64,000 bases of DNA from positions 1 through 64,000 of the forward strand of contig RBKR01000003.1 of assembly GCA_004835665.1 (NCBI GenBank), written 5' to 3'. Below, one piece after another: positions 1-8,892 of this stretch. Within the stretch, counting starts at the first letter, position 1; the number at the start of each line of letters is the position of its first letter. The translations under genes and the position numbers were made by a program. Below the pieces are notes generated by a model. The model had not been told where the DNA came from and searched no databases. It worked only from the letters and a program-made list of their open reading frames with translations. Source of the stretch: Phoma sp. XZ068 (Eukaryota; Ascomycota; Dothideomycetes; Pleosporales; Didymellaceae).

Positions 1-84
1 TAACCCTAACCCTAACCCTAACCCTAACCCTAACCCTAACCCTAACCCTAACCCTAACCCTAACCCTAACCCTAACCCTAACCC
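1..84. repeat. Chromosome-end telomere repeats, (TAACCC)14
   Basis: Fourteen perfect, uninterrupted TAACCC units start at the first base. On the other strand this is the TTAGGG telomere repeat of most filamentous fungi. The C-rich strand runs 5' to 3' into the window, so this is the left end of a chromosome. The tract may be longer than the assembled copy number. Confidence 0.99.
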
Positions 85-377
85 TCTCTCTCACTCTCTC
101 TCTCACTCTCTCTCTCTCCCTCACCCTCACTCTCTCTCTCACCCTCACTCTCTCCCTCACCCTCACTCTCACTCTCTCTCTCACTCTCTCCCTCACCCTC
201 ACTCTCACTCTCTCTCTCACCCTCACTCTCACTCTCACTCTCACTCTCTCTCTCACTCTCTCTCTCACCCTCACTCTCACTCTCTCTCTCACTCTCTCTC
301 TCACCCTCACTCTCACTCTCACTCTCTCCCTCACCCTCACTCTCACTCTCTCTCTCTCTCTCTCTCTCCCTCACCCT
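85..377. repeat. CT-rich telomere-proximal tract with CCCTCA and CTCTCA units
   Basis: The telomere passes without spacer into about 290 bp made almost only of C and T, with isolated A residues at hexamer-like spacing. CCCTCA is one base away from the telomere unit CCCTAA, and CTCTCA one further step, so the tract looks like decayed telomere-variant repeats mixed with TC microsatellite. The long Ser/Glu/Arg frame on the minus strand is a by-product of the repeat. Confidence 0.9.
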
Positions 378-1601
378 CGGACGGGCTCCCCACCCACATC
401 CCCTACTTGTAACTAACTAATAACTGCTCTCTTTAAACACCCTACGGGCCTACTGCCTACTCTTTCTTTTCTTTTCTACCTTTTTTACTTGTTTACACCT
501 CCTCATTTGTTTACACCTCCTCACTTGTTTACACCTCCTCACTTGTTTACACCTCCTCACTTGTTTACACCTCCTCACTTGTTTACACCTCCTCACTTGT
601 TTACACCTCCTCACTTGTTTACACCTTTTCTTTGTATCTATACTCGCCTCTGCTTGTATTTCTTTCCGTGTTTTTTACCCCTACTTAAACTTATTTGTAC
701 TTCTTTTTATTCTGTCTTTTATCTACTTTATTACTTCTTTCCTCCTTTCTTCTTATCTCTTTTTCCTTATAACTATAAAACCCTAACCCCGCTCTTCTTT
801 TCCTACTACTTTTTGACAATACTTTGCACTTTCTTTCTTTTGTATCTCTAAATCTATTCTAATCTGAATCTCTTTTCTACTTATTCTACTTATTCTTCTT
901 TTCTTTCTTACTCTTACTATTGTCTCTACCCTCACCCTTTTCTTAACTAACCTTTTTTCTTTCTCTTTTACCTCTGTCCTAATTCTCCCTCTATCTTTTT
1001 CATTTCAATCTTTCCTCTCTTTTCTTTACTACTTTCTTTATCTTCTTTCTTTCACCTCCTTTAAAACACTCTCTTCTATCCTCTTTTGCTACTTTAACCC
1101 CTGCTTATTCTTGTCAACTTTCTTTTGAAACCATTAATCCCCCTTCTTGCTTTGTTTCTACCTTGCCTTCTCTCTATTAAACACGTTTTGTAACTCTTTA
1201 ACTTTTTCATCTTCCCTTGATTTTTTTTTTATAACTACTAAACTACTTGTTTCTTCTGTTTGCCTGTGTATTTCTATTTCTTTTCTTATTCCTCTTTACT
1301 TCTTTCCTATAACTTTACCTCTTTTCTTTGTTATTATTTATTTCTCAACACTTACTTGCTAACTCTTCTTTGAAACTCTCTTTATCTTTGAAAAAAATCT
1401 TTCAAATCCTTTCTACTGTGTTCTCTAATCCTTTTTTCTTCTCTTTACTGATTTCTCTAAACTACTAAACTGCTTATTTTTTCTTTTTACCTTTAACGTT
1501 TCTTTTCAATTTTACGCCCTCTTACCCACCCGCTTTCTTTGATCTTTTAACTTCAACTCTCTTCTTTACTCCCTTTCCTCTGCTTATCTTTTCTCTCTTC
1601 T
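378..1601. other. Gene-free pyrimidine-biased subtelomeric DNA
   Basis: The plus strand is strongly T- and C-rich, with long runs of TTTCTTT, CTTTT and CCTC; purines are mostly single A residues. A short AACCCTAACCCC telomere remnant lies near 778-790. Open frames here are low-complexity and have no family look. Nothing is called as a gene. Confidence 0.8.
487..630. repeat. 18-bp minisatellite, 8 copies
   Basis: The 18-bp unit ACTTGTTTACACCTCCTC is repeated head to tail eight times. Copy 2 has one substitution (ATTTG) and the last copy is degenerate at its 3' end (CTTTTC). The high identity among copies suggests recent expansion or ongoing homogenisation. Confidence 0.95.
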
Positions 1602-1720
1602 CGAACTTTCCTTGAACTTGACTTTTCTTGAACTTCTTGAACTTCTTGAACTTTTGAACTTTTCAACTTTTGAACTGCTGAACTTTTGAGCTGCTGAACT
1701 TTTGAACTTTCCTTGAATTC
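1602..1720. repeat. TTGAACTT-type short repeat array
   Basis: About 120 bp is built from TTGAACTT, CTTGAACTT and TTTTGAACTG variants with 8-13 bp spacing. The spacing is irregular, unlike the 18-bp minisatellite upstream. It lies at the border where the pyrimidine-biased DNA gives way to GC-rich subtelomere. Confidence 0.8.
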
Positions 1721-1816
1721 AACGGTTTGCGCTTGCGGACTGCCGAAACGGATAACGGCTAACGGGATCCGGGTTTCGGCCTCCGCGTTTGCTTCTGTCC
1801 TGTTGTCTACTTTCCC

Positions 1817-1866
1817 CAAATACGGATAACCCTAACCCTGACTTGCGTCCGGCCCTGAACCCAACT
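1817..1866. repeat. Interstitial telomere module, copy 1
   Basis: A block reading GGATAACCCTAACCCTG is followed by GACTTGCGTCCGGCCC and then an AACCCAACTT tail. The same order of elements recurs at 2997, 3709 and 3881, so it is a repeated subtelomeric unit and not a chance telomere match. Confidence 0.75.
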
Positions 1867-2310
1867 TCACGCTGTAAACACCTTGCCGGCTCTCCGCTCA
1901 CCCTCTACCTTCTACTTCTCTTCTTGCCCTCCCTGACGCCTTGATGATGTGATCCCTGCTGTCTGCTACTGACCGCAAACCTCCTCGGCTTGCGGGGCCT
2001 TGTAACTGCGTCCTACCCTCTACCTGCGTCCTACCCTCAGCTACCGGTTGCCGCTCTTTTCTTCTTTACTTCGCTCTTTCCTACCCTTGCTGCGCTCTTG
2101 AACCGCTCTACGTTACGCTCTTTGCGCCTCCGGGGCCTTTCTACGGGCTCCTGCCACTCGGACGGGTATCTGCTGCACCCTCTTTTACATGTCACTATCG
2201 CACGGGTTACGGGGGCCTCTTCACGGGTTGCGGACCTCTCGGTAATACCTCACCACGACTTCGTCGCCTGCCTCTTCTCTTTTCTCAACCGCGGCGCTTC
2301 TTGTGCCTCC

Positions 2311-3100
2311 CCACGGGCCTTCCGCCCACCCCTTCTACTTCACCGCTGCGCTCGGCTTCTCTGTGACACCTGACGGGCCCATCGCCCGCCCTCTTCTGCC
2401 TTCTCCTCAACGACTCTCTTCTCCCTTCTTGCCTCCCTCACCCTCGGCTCGTGATACCTTATCACGGCCCCACCCACCTCCCCTCTTTCTCCTTCATCCT
2501 CTACCGCCCCGCCCGCCTGCTTTGTGACACCTGACGGGCCCACCGCCCACCCCTACATTCTTACATCTTCACACTCGCTAACGGGTCTTCGCCCTGCTCT
2601 TCTGTCTTGAACGGGGCCCACCGCAATCCCCTTTCTCTCTAACCCTTCTCCTCGCACTCCTTAACACTTCTTAGCCCTCTAATCACCTACGGGTCTTCGC
2701 CTTGTTTTTCTGCCCTGACGGGGCCCACCGCCAACCCCTCTTCGTCCCTCTGATACCTCTCTACGGGCCTACCGCCCGCCCTTTTGTCTCTACCCCCTCT
2801 GATACCTTGCCACGGGCCCACCGCCCACCCCCCCTTCTCTCTCTTACCCTCGCATTACCGGTCTCTTCACCGGTTCGGGGGCATCTTCGCGGGTTGCGGC
2901 TGTTTCCTGCCTGTTGCCTGTCTTTCTACGCGTTCGGGGGCACCTCCACGGGCTACGGGTCTCTCTACGGGCCTCTGTTCCTTTGTCGGCTTGCCCCAAA
3001 TACCGGTAACCCTAACCCTAACCTGCATCCGCTCCTCCAACCAACTCTGCACCTGCCTCTTCGCTCTCGTGTGACACCTGGCGGGCCCACTGTCCACCCT
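2311..3100. repeat. Diverged GACGGGCCCACCGCCCACCC repeat family
   Basis: At least nine diverged copies occur at about 2311, 2371, 2463, 2532, 2612, 2718, 2762, 2811 and 3080. Several are preceded by TGTGACACCTG and all are separated by CT-rich spacers of 40-250 bp. Overlapping frames on both strands are Pro/Arg-rich and look like by-products. Confidence 0.75.
2997..3050. repeat. Interstitial telomere module, copy 2
   Basis: AATACCGGTAACCCTAACCC is followed by TAACCTGCATCCGCTCC and CCAACCAACTCTGC. This is the same arrangement as the copy at 1817, with the GCGTCC element changed to GCATCC. Confidence 0.7.
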
Positions 3101-3581
3101 TCTCTCACGCACTACGGCATCTACGGGCTTGGGAATGCCTTTCTGGCTGCGGCACCACAATCGGGTTTGCCAAACTTCCCCTAGCTTCTGTTCTATCTTG
3201 TGACAATCCTCTCTAAACGCCCAAAACACCTTTTTACATGTTGTCCCCATCCCGATCCATCTGCCTAAACCCCCTGGTGACCTTTTCAAATGCCTCCTCT
3301 CCGCATCTTACTTTTCCCAAATTTTCGCTGTCTTGATCCTGCGCTTTCTTTTCAATACAAACGGGTGCTTTGGGTTGGGGACTCACTTGGTTTCGGGTGC
3401 TCTGCCTGGATTGTGGGCTCTTCTTGGGTTGCGCGCTCTTTCTTGGCTGTTGGTTTTTCTTAAATAATCGGCTCTTACTAATTTGGCGTCACTGATGTGG
3501 ACTCACTTGGTTGGGCGGGGGACCACTTTCGGGCCACTTGGGCTGGTGGGACTACTTTCGGACCACTTGGGGTGGCGCGCT

Positions 3582-3636
3582 ACTTGGGGAACCACGTGGG
3601 GAACTACTTGGGGAACCACTTGGGGAACCACTCGGG
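3582..3636. repeat. 12-bp minisatellite (ACTTGGGGAACC), about 4.5 copies
   Basis: Tandem 12-bp units with one or two substitutions (ACGTGGGGAACT, ACTCGGG). The GGGG-bearing strand is the plus strand, opposite in skew to the telomere-proximal DNA. Degenerate ACTTGGG/ACTACTTTCGG units extend upstream to about 3530. Confidence 0.85.
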
Positions 3637-3708
3637 TTGGTGGGCACCTCTTGCTGGCTGCTGTGTTCTTTTACAATGCTGTATGCTGTTGCCCGCTTGA
3701 CCAAACCA

Positions 3709-3760
3709 CGTATAACCCTATCTCAATCTTGACTTGCGTCCTGGCCTGACTGCAAGCTCT
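3709..3760. repeat. Interstitial telomere module, copy 3 (decayed)
   Basis: GTATAACCCTATCTCAATC is followed by TTGACTTGCGTCCTGGCC. The telomere part is mutated but the GACTTGCGTCC part is intact, which ties it to the copies at 1817 and 3881. Confidence 0.65.
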
Positions 3761-3880
3761 AACACCTCCTCTTGTCTCTACTGCCCTCTCTGCTCACACT
3801 CTCTGCGCTCGTATGCGCGTTGTCTGCGCTCCCTACACACTCAGCTTCTTTGTCTGTCTTGTTGATAATCTGCGTGCCGT

Positions 3881-3975
3881 AAACACCGGTAACCCCACCC
3901 TGACTTGCGTCCGGGCCCAACCGAAACTCCACTACCCCAACTTGCGTCCCGGCCCGAACCAAACTCTGCTGCACA
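3881..3975. repeat. Interstitial telomere module, copy 4 and a half copy
   Basis: ACCGGTAACCCCACCCTGAC runs into TTGCGTCCGGGCCCAACCG, and a second AACTTGCGTCCCGGCCCGAACC follows directly. The unit therefore appears partly tandem here, just downstream of the 3' end of the helicase gene. Confidence 0.65.
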
Positions 3976-4017
3976 GCGAATCGCGAACGGAAAATCTTTC
4001 ATTTGCTACTACTGCGC

Positions 4018-7000
4018 CTACTCAGCCAACAGCCGTGTAATCCAACAAAACTCCTTTACCAAGTTGTTGCTCTCCACGTTGTCCAGCGGCTGCTTCTTCC
4101 CTAAATATTCGATTAACATCCTACCCGGTCCTGCATCGTCCACCCCAAACTCCGCTAATCGGGCCTGCCATCGGGCGTTTGCCTCCGTGTAACCGAATAC
4201 TATGCCTGTTAATCCTGCGCTCAACACCCCGCTGTATTGACAAGTCCCTCCCCCTACCCTTCGATACTTCCCTTTCTCGTTCGGCTCCCAGCTGTTGCAA
4301 ATTTCCTGCGGTACGCCACCACACGGGAAGCAACCTGAAAACATGTGGAACCGAACCTGGTCGTCTATCTTCTGTACCATCTCCTTCGCTGTTTTGCTTT
4401 CTGCCCTCCAACACTGCCGTATGTCGTGTCCGCTCTGTGGATCGCCTGCTCCCTCGCAAATCCCGCAGCGATTCGCCCACCACGCCAACTGCCTGCGCAC
4501 CCACTCTACGTCGGCAAACTCCTGCTGTCGATGCTCAGTCAACGTCTGCCACGGCCCCCGGCGCGCCTGCTCCTGCTGTTGAAACACCCGCCGCATCTCT
4601 TCCCGCTCCGCTTCGACGACGTCCATTTCTTCTCCATCGTTACTGTTGTCGTCTGTCTCGCTCTCTTCTTCTGTTTCTTCTTCAACCACCTCCTCCAACT
4701 GCCCATCTATCCCTCGGCACACGTCGCACATCTCCTCGTTGTCCTCCTCTCTACACCCTGCTCGATCCTTCCTCCCATCCAAATACCCGTCCAACACCTC
4801 CCTCCTGCAGCTAGCCGCCCCGCTCTCACCACCTTCAACATACTCCCTCACCAACTGCCGCTCGGCTTCTGTCTCGTTGTCTTCGGTGCGTTGTTTCCCA
4901 TCCTGAACGATCAAAACCGCCTCGCTTCGCAACCCGTCCCGGCCTGCCCTGCCGCTCTCCTGTGCGTAATCCAACATGGTGAACGGCCAATCGATGTGAA
5001 TGATGCACCGTACATCCGGTATGTCCACGCCCATTCCCAACGCGCTCGTTGCCACGATCACGCGCTGCTTGCCTGCCATGAAGTCCGCTAACATGCTCGC
5101 CTTGCCCACGGCATCCGCGTGATACGCGTGACAATCTAATTGCTCTGCCAACGCCTTCACCTTCGGCTTCGAATTGCCGTACACGATGAGCTTGCCTGTC
5201 CTGTACTTCCGCATTTTCTGCCACACTGTCTTGATGACCATCGACTCGACGTCCTTCTTCTTCACGGACCGGCTGATCTTGATGGTCTGATACGCCACGT
5301 TCGTCCTTGTGGTCGGTTGTCTGAACATCTTGACCTGCCCTCGCTGGTAATGCATCCGTCGATACAGCTCGTCTTCTTCGGTCGGCGGCAACGTTGCTGT
5401 CAACAGCACCATCTGCGTCTCGGCTGCTGCCAGCCTGCCGAGCTGTTGCATCTGCTTGCGGAATGTGTATCGACGGTTCAACACAATGTGACACTCGTCG
5501 ATCACGATACGGTCCAGCTGCCGCGTCGCTCGCAGCCGGTTCAAAAATGTCGCGAACGCTTCTCCCACGGCCGACTCGGGCGTTACGAACACGATGGCTG
5601 CTGCGTCGGGCGGGCAGCGACTCTCCCACTCGGCGCACGATATCCCCAGCTCCTTGCACCGCCGCATCATGTCTCCACGCAGCGAAACCAACGGCACGAC
5701 GACGACCGTCGTTCCACCTTGCTCTGCCCACCCCGGCAACATAAACAACATGCTCTTGCCTGCGCCAGTCGGCATCACGGCCACGACGGGGCTCTCGCCG
5801 GCAATGATCGCCTCGATGGCCTCCTTCTGCACGCCTCTGAACTTTGCTTTCTTGCCCTTCATTCGCTGGAGTTGCGCTGCCGGGTCCATCTTCCTCAGCC
5901 GCTCCAGCCTCTCTATCCTTGCCTCGTCCGCCTCGCTCTCGAACGGCGCCTTCTTCCGCTTCTTGACGTCTGCCACTGCGTCTACGGCGGACTGGAAACC
6001 CAAAAACCGGTGCCAATCGGTGCTCGAGTTGCGGAACAACTGCCGCCTGTCTGCTGTGACGCCTGCCATCTCCATGATCCCGCGCGCGTATACCATGCCG
6101 GCTACGTGCGCGCTGTGGCCGGCCTGCTCGTCCTGGATGGTGGCGAGCATATTCTCCTCGTTCCACTCCTCGTTCTCCTCTGCCTCCTCTGCTCGAAATG
6201 CCGACGATGGCCGCAAAAACCTCCGGCTGATGCCGATGGCAATCTCACGGTATGCTGCAATCGTCAACTCTTGCTTTAAACCTACTCTGCTTTCACGCTT
6301 CAATATTTCCCGAAATCGGTCGCTTGTCCACTTCCGTCCGCTGGGGTCGGCTGGCCACATGTGCGATGATATCGCCTCCTTCTCCCACACCATCGCCTCC
6401 AACCGCTGCTGGAACGGCAACACCAACCACATGTAATACACCACCAGCTCGCCCACCTCGCGCGGCAAGTACCGGTGGATGATCTTGACATCGCCGCTCA
6501 CGGCATACCCTTTGTGATACCGCGTAACGAACGCGACCATGCCGTCCTCGATGAAAATGTTTCGGTGGCCCCCCTTGATGGTGTTGCTGTGTCGAACGCT
6601 GCCCAGCTCTGGCCACCTTGCGGGTTGCCCTTCTGCCATGTGCACCAACGCGGCCAGCTTCTCTCGAAACGCAATCACTCGATCCATGTACCGCTCCACC
6701 TCTTTCCGGTCGATGCCTGAACGGCTTCCTGGCTTGATGAACCTTTCCCTGACGTTGGCGTCCTGCCCCGCGCGCTCAAACAACCACTTCTCCCCATCTA
6801 CGGGCATGCGCGTGCGGTGGTCTTTCAAAAAGTTCCACCCTGGCCGCTCATCGGTCGGGTTGTCGCGCAGCTGCTCCCACGGGATCTGGGGCACTTGGCC
6901 TGCTGTCTGCTTGCCGCAAAACAGCAACTCCTCCACCAGTAGCCGCTTAGCCTCCGCCTGCATACCGTGCACCATCCCGCGGAACTGGGCCATGGTGAAG

Positions 7001-8679
7001 TGCAAGTTCTTGTACAGCAGCTCATCCTTCCCCATCCACTCGACGTGGCCACGCGACGTGGTGTTGTAGTGCACCTTCAGCCCGTACGTGCGTAAGTCGA
7101 GCATCCACTGCATCGGGCTGTGGCTGCCTCGCACCATGAAGCTGTCCATCATCTGCTGCACAAACTCCAAGCAGCCTTTTGGTCGACGCGGGCTGGGGGG
7201 ACTGCTGCCGCTGTCGCTCCCCCCGTACGCGCTGTCGTCGTCGAACACCTCCTCTTCAAACGGCTCGGACAGCTCCAGTGCGTGCTGCACGACCATGAAA
7301 CGGGTGATTTTGATCACGGACGACAAGATCGGCGGGTACAGCTCGGGGCCCTTCCAACCGTCCTCCTTGACGCCAAGCACAGCCAACGCGCACACCAGCG
7401 CGCAGTCGTACTCCTTGCGGCGGATGGTCTGTTTGAGCAGCGCCATGCAAAAGTCCAAGCACGCTTTTTCGACCGGCCCCAGCTTCGCGTGCTCGGGCTC
7501 ATTGTCGCGTTCGGACGGGTCCTGCTCGTCGTCCAGCTCATCGATCATCATCTCGTCCTCCTCGTCCTCCCCGTCCTCGTTCTGGTCCTCGTCGGCTACC
7601 CCCATCTCTACCCCACCTACGTCTCTCTCTGCCTGCTCGATCAATGCCTCCCACGCCTCGCGCTGCTGCTGTGTGAAGCGGTACTTGGGGCTCTTCCAAC
7701 GGTGCTCCCTCTGCGTCCGTGCAAAAAACATCAGTATCTGCTTCCACGGGCGTGATCGCTCTTTGATCGACTTGTCGTCCATGTACGCCTGCAGCGGCGT
7801 GTACCTGGTCTGATGCTTCTCTGTCCGGATCGCCTCCATACGCACGAATATGCCCGTCCGTTCGATGACCGACGCCTGGCTCACGCGGGCCAGTCCGTCC
7901 ATGGCGTTCCAAATTGCAGCCTCGACGGGTTCCTCGTCCTTCTCCGGGTCTATGTTGGGCTCCTCAATGCTCGCCAGCAATTCGGGACGATCCAGTTTGT
8001 TCAAGTACGGCAGCCACCCAGTCCGCTCCAGCCATGGGGCCGCCTCGTCCTTCTCCCCGTCTTCGATCGTTGTCTTCGCCCGGTCCTCGACGTTGGCCCA
8101 CGTCTTGGCCATCTCCTCGCCCACGCGCGCCCACGCCGCCTCGCCCTCTGTGGGGACGGGTTGCGGACCGCTGTCTGGGTTGTGACGCACCTCGAAGTAC
8201 TGTGATCCGTGCCGGCTGCCGAAAAGTCGCTGGCAGTGTACGCGCTTGCAGCCGTCTTCCATCTGGGCTTGCAACGCCCCTGCCCGAGTTCGGCTGGGGC
8301 GTCCTTGCCTTTTTCCCAGCGACCAGCCGTTGTGGTCTTTGCGCCAGTGCTTTTTGATCGAGTCGATGGTTCTTGCAATGTGCCGGCATTTTTCGGGCTC
8401 AAGTTGGCACAGCAAGCCGTCGTCGTATACTGGCAGCTGGGGGATGGGCTGCACGTTGTTGTCTGGTACCGTCCACTCGCTGGGGTACTGTAGCAAGCCC
8501 GCCCACTGACGGACGGCATCCCCTACAGCTCTAACGTTTTTTGGCGGCCTCTTGTGTTGCTTCTGCAAGTGGCTCTCGATCTGGTCCGGCCATACTGCGT
8601 ACCGGCACTCCTTGCACACTGCTACCTGGTACTCAGCCAAGTGCTCAAAGTACTGATGCTCAACGGTGGCTTCTGACAT
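4018..8679 (-). CDS. Telomere-linked RecQ-type DNA helicase
   Basis: Intronless ORF of about 1553 aa, read toward the telomere. The frame stays open upstream, but the first ATG is at 8679 (MSEATVEHQYF). The N-terminus has a C2H2-like element with Cys22, Cys25, His37 and His42, and a second CxxxxxxC...HWRKDH element near residue 90, as in OrsD/DUF3505-type fungal proteins. The helicase core is complete: motif 0 FRGVQKEAI, Walker A GAGKS near 972, DECH at 1061-1064, motif III TAT, motif V TSALGMGVDIP, and motif VI QESGRAGRDG near 1240. A Cys/His-rich C-terminus (CGICEGAG) follows. Telomere-linked helicases are a known class at fungal chromosome ends, with proposed but largely unproven roles in telomere maintenance by recombination. 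No break is visible, so it may be active. Confidence 0.93.
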   Translation of the reverse strand: MSEATVEHQYFEHLAEYQVAVCKECRYAVWPDQIESHLQKQHKRPPKNVRAVGDAVRQWAGLLQYPSEWTVPDNNVQPIPQLPVYDDGLLCQLEPEKCRHIARTIDSIKKHWRKDHNGWSLGKRQGRPSRTRAGALQAQMEDGCKRVHCQRLFGSRHGSQYFEVRHNPDSGPQPVPTEGEAAWARVGEEMAKTWANVEDRAKTTIEDGEKDEAAPWLERTGWLPYLNKLDRPELLASIEEPNIDPEKDEEPVEAAIWNAMDGLARVSQASVIERTGIFVRMEAIRTEKHQTRYTPLQAYMDDKSIKERSRPWKQILMFFARTQREHRWKSPKYRFTQQQREAWEALIEQAERDVGGVEMGVADEDQNEDGEDEEDEMMIDELDDEQDPSERDNEPEHAKLGPVEKACLDFCMALLKQTIRRKEYDCALVCALAVLGVKEDGWKGPELYPPILSSVIKITRFMVVQHALELSEPFEEEVFDDDSAYGGSDSGSSPPSPRRPKGCLEFVQQMMDSFMVRGSHSPMQWMLDLRTYGLKVHYNTTSRGHVEWMGKDELLYKNLHFTMAQFRGMVHGMQAEAKRLLVEELLFCGKQTAGQVPQIPWEQLRDNPTDERPGWNFLKDHRTRMPVDGEKWLFERAGQDANVRERFIKPGSRSGIDRKEVERYMDRVIAFREKLAALVHMAEGQPARWPELGSVRHSNTIKGGHRNIFIEDGMVAFVTRYHKGYAVSGDVKIIHRYLPREVGELVVYYMWLVLPFQQRLEAMVWEKEAISSHMWPADPSGRKWTSDRFREILKRESRVGLKQELTIAAYREIAIGISRRFLRPSSAFRAEEAEENEEWNEENMLATIQDEQAGHSAHVAGMVYARGIMEMAGVTADRRQLFRNSSTDWHRFLGFQSAVDAVADVKKRKKAPFESEADEARIERLERLRKMDPAAQLQRMKGKKAKFRGVQKEAIEAIIAGESPVVAVMPTGAGKSMLFMLPGWAEQGGTTVVVVPLVSLRGDMMRRCKELGISCAEWESRCPPDAAAIVFVTPESAVGEAFATFLNRLRATRQLDRIVIDECHIVLNRRYTFRKQMQQLGRLAAAETQMVLLTATLPPTEEDELYRRMHYQRGQVKMFRQPTTRTNVAYQTIKISRSVKKKDVESMVIKTVWQKMRKYRTGKLIVYGNSKPKVKALAEQLDCHAYHADAVGKASMLADFMAGKQRVIVATSALGMGVDIPDVRCIIHIDWPFTMLDYAQESGRAGRDGLRSEAVLIVQDGKQRTEDNETEAERQLVREYVEGGESGAASCRREVLDGYLDGRKDRAGCREEDNEEMCDVCRGIDGQLEEVVEEETEEESETDDNSNDGEEMDVVEAEREEMRRVFQQQEQARRGPWQTLTEHRQQEFADVEWVRRQLAWWANRCGICEGAGDPQSGHDIRQCWRAESKTAKEMVQKIDDQVRFHMFSGCFPCGGVPQEICNSWEPNEKGKYRRVGGGTCQYSGVLSAGLTGIVFGYTEANARWQARLAEFGVDDAGPGRMLIEYLGKKQPLDNVESNNLVKEFCWITRLLAE

Positions 8680-8892
8680 GTTAGCGGTCCTCTGCGAGCC
8701 TCTGTGTGTGTTTTTTTTCCTTGAGGCGACTGCTCTTATCTCTGAATTATGTTGAGTTTCGCACCCCAGCTTGTGCGCCCGCTCATGTTGTACGGGCTGA
8801 TCTCCGTTCGGTCCGTTACCCTGGTCAGGGGCTGAACCCAACGAACATCCTTCTTCTTCCGCCGTATCTCCTACATCAACAAACAAACAGTT
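8680..8892. promoter_or_regulatory. Divergent promoter between helicase and its neighbour
   Basis: Only 213 bp separate the two start codons. The segment is CT-rich on the plus strand just before the right-hand start (CTTCTTCTTCCGCC, then CAACAAACAAACAG and ATG), which resembles a fungal pyrimidine-rich core promoter. The geometry implies that both genes share one control region. Confidence 0.6.

Noticed and set aside
78..374. 98-codon minus-strand frame of Glu/Ser/Arg only
   Set aside because: It is the translation of the CT/GA microsatellite and has no protein character.
489..851. Plus-strand frame with six-residue LFTPPH repeats
   Set aside because: The 18-bp minisatellite is a multiple of three, so it gives a repeating peptide in any open frame; the rest is Phe/Leu/Tyr from pyrimidine-rich DNA.
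4121..8510. Long alternative frames on both strands of the helicase gene
   Set aside because: They are Arg/Ala/Pro-rich shadows of a GC-rich coding region, with no family motifs and no independent start context.
8680..8886. N-terminal extension of the helicase up to 8886
   Set aside because: The extended frame begins with TTG, not ATG, and would overlap the promoter of the divergent gene; ATG at 8679 begins the conserved zinc-finger-like region.
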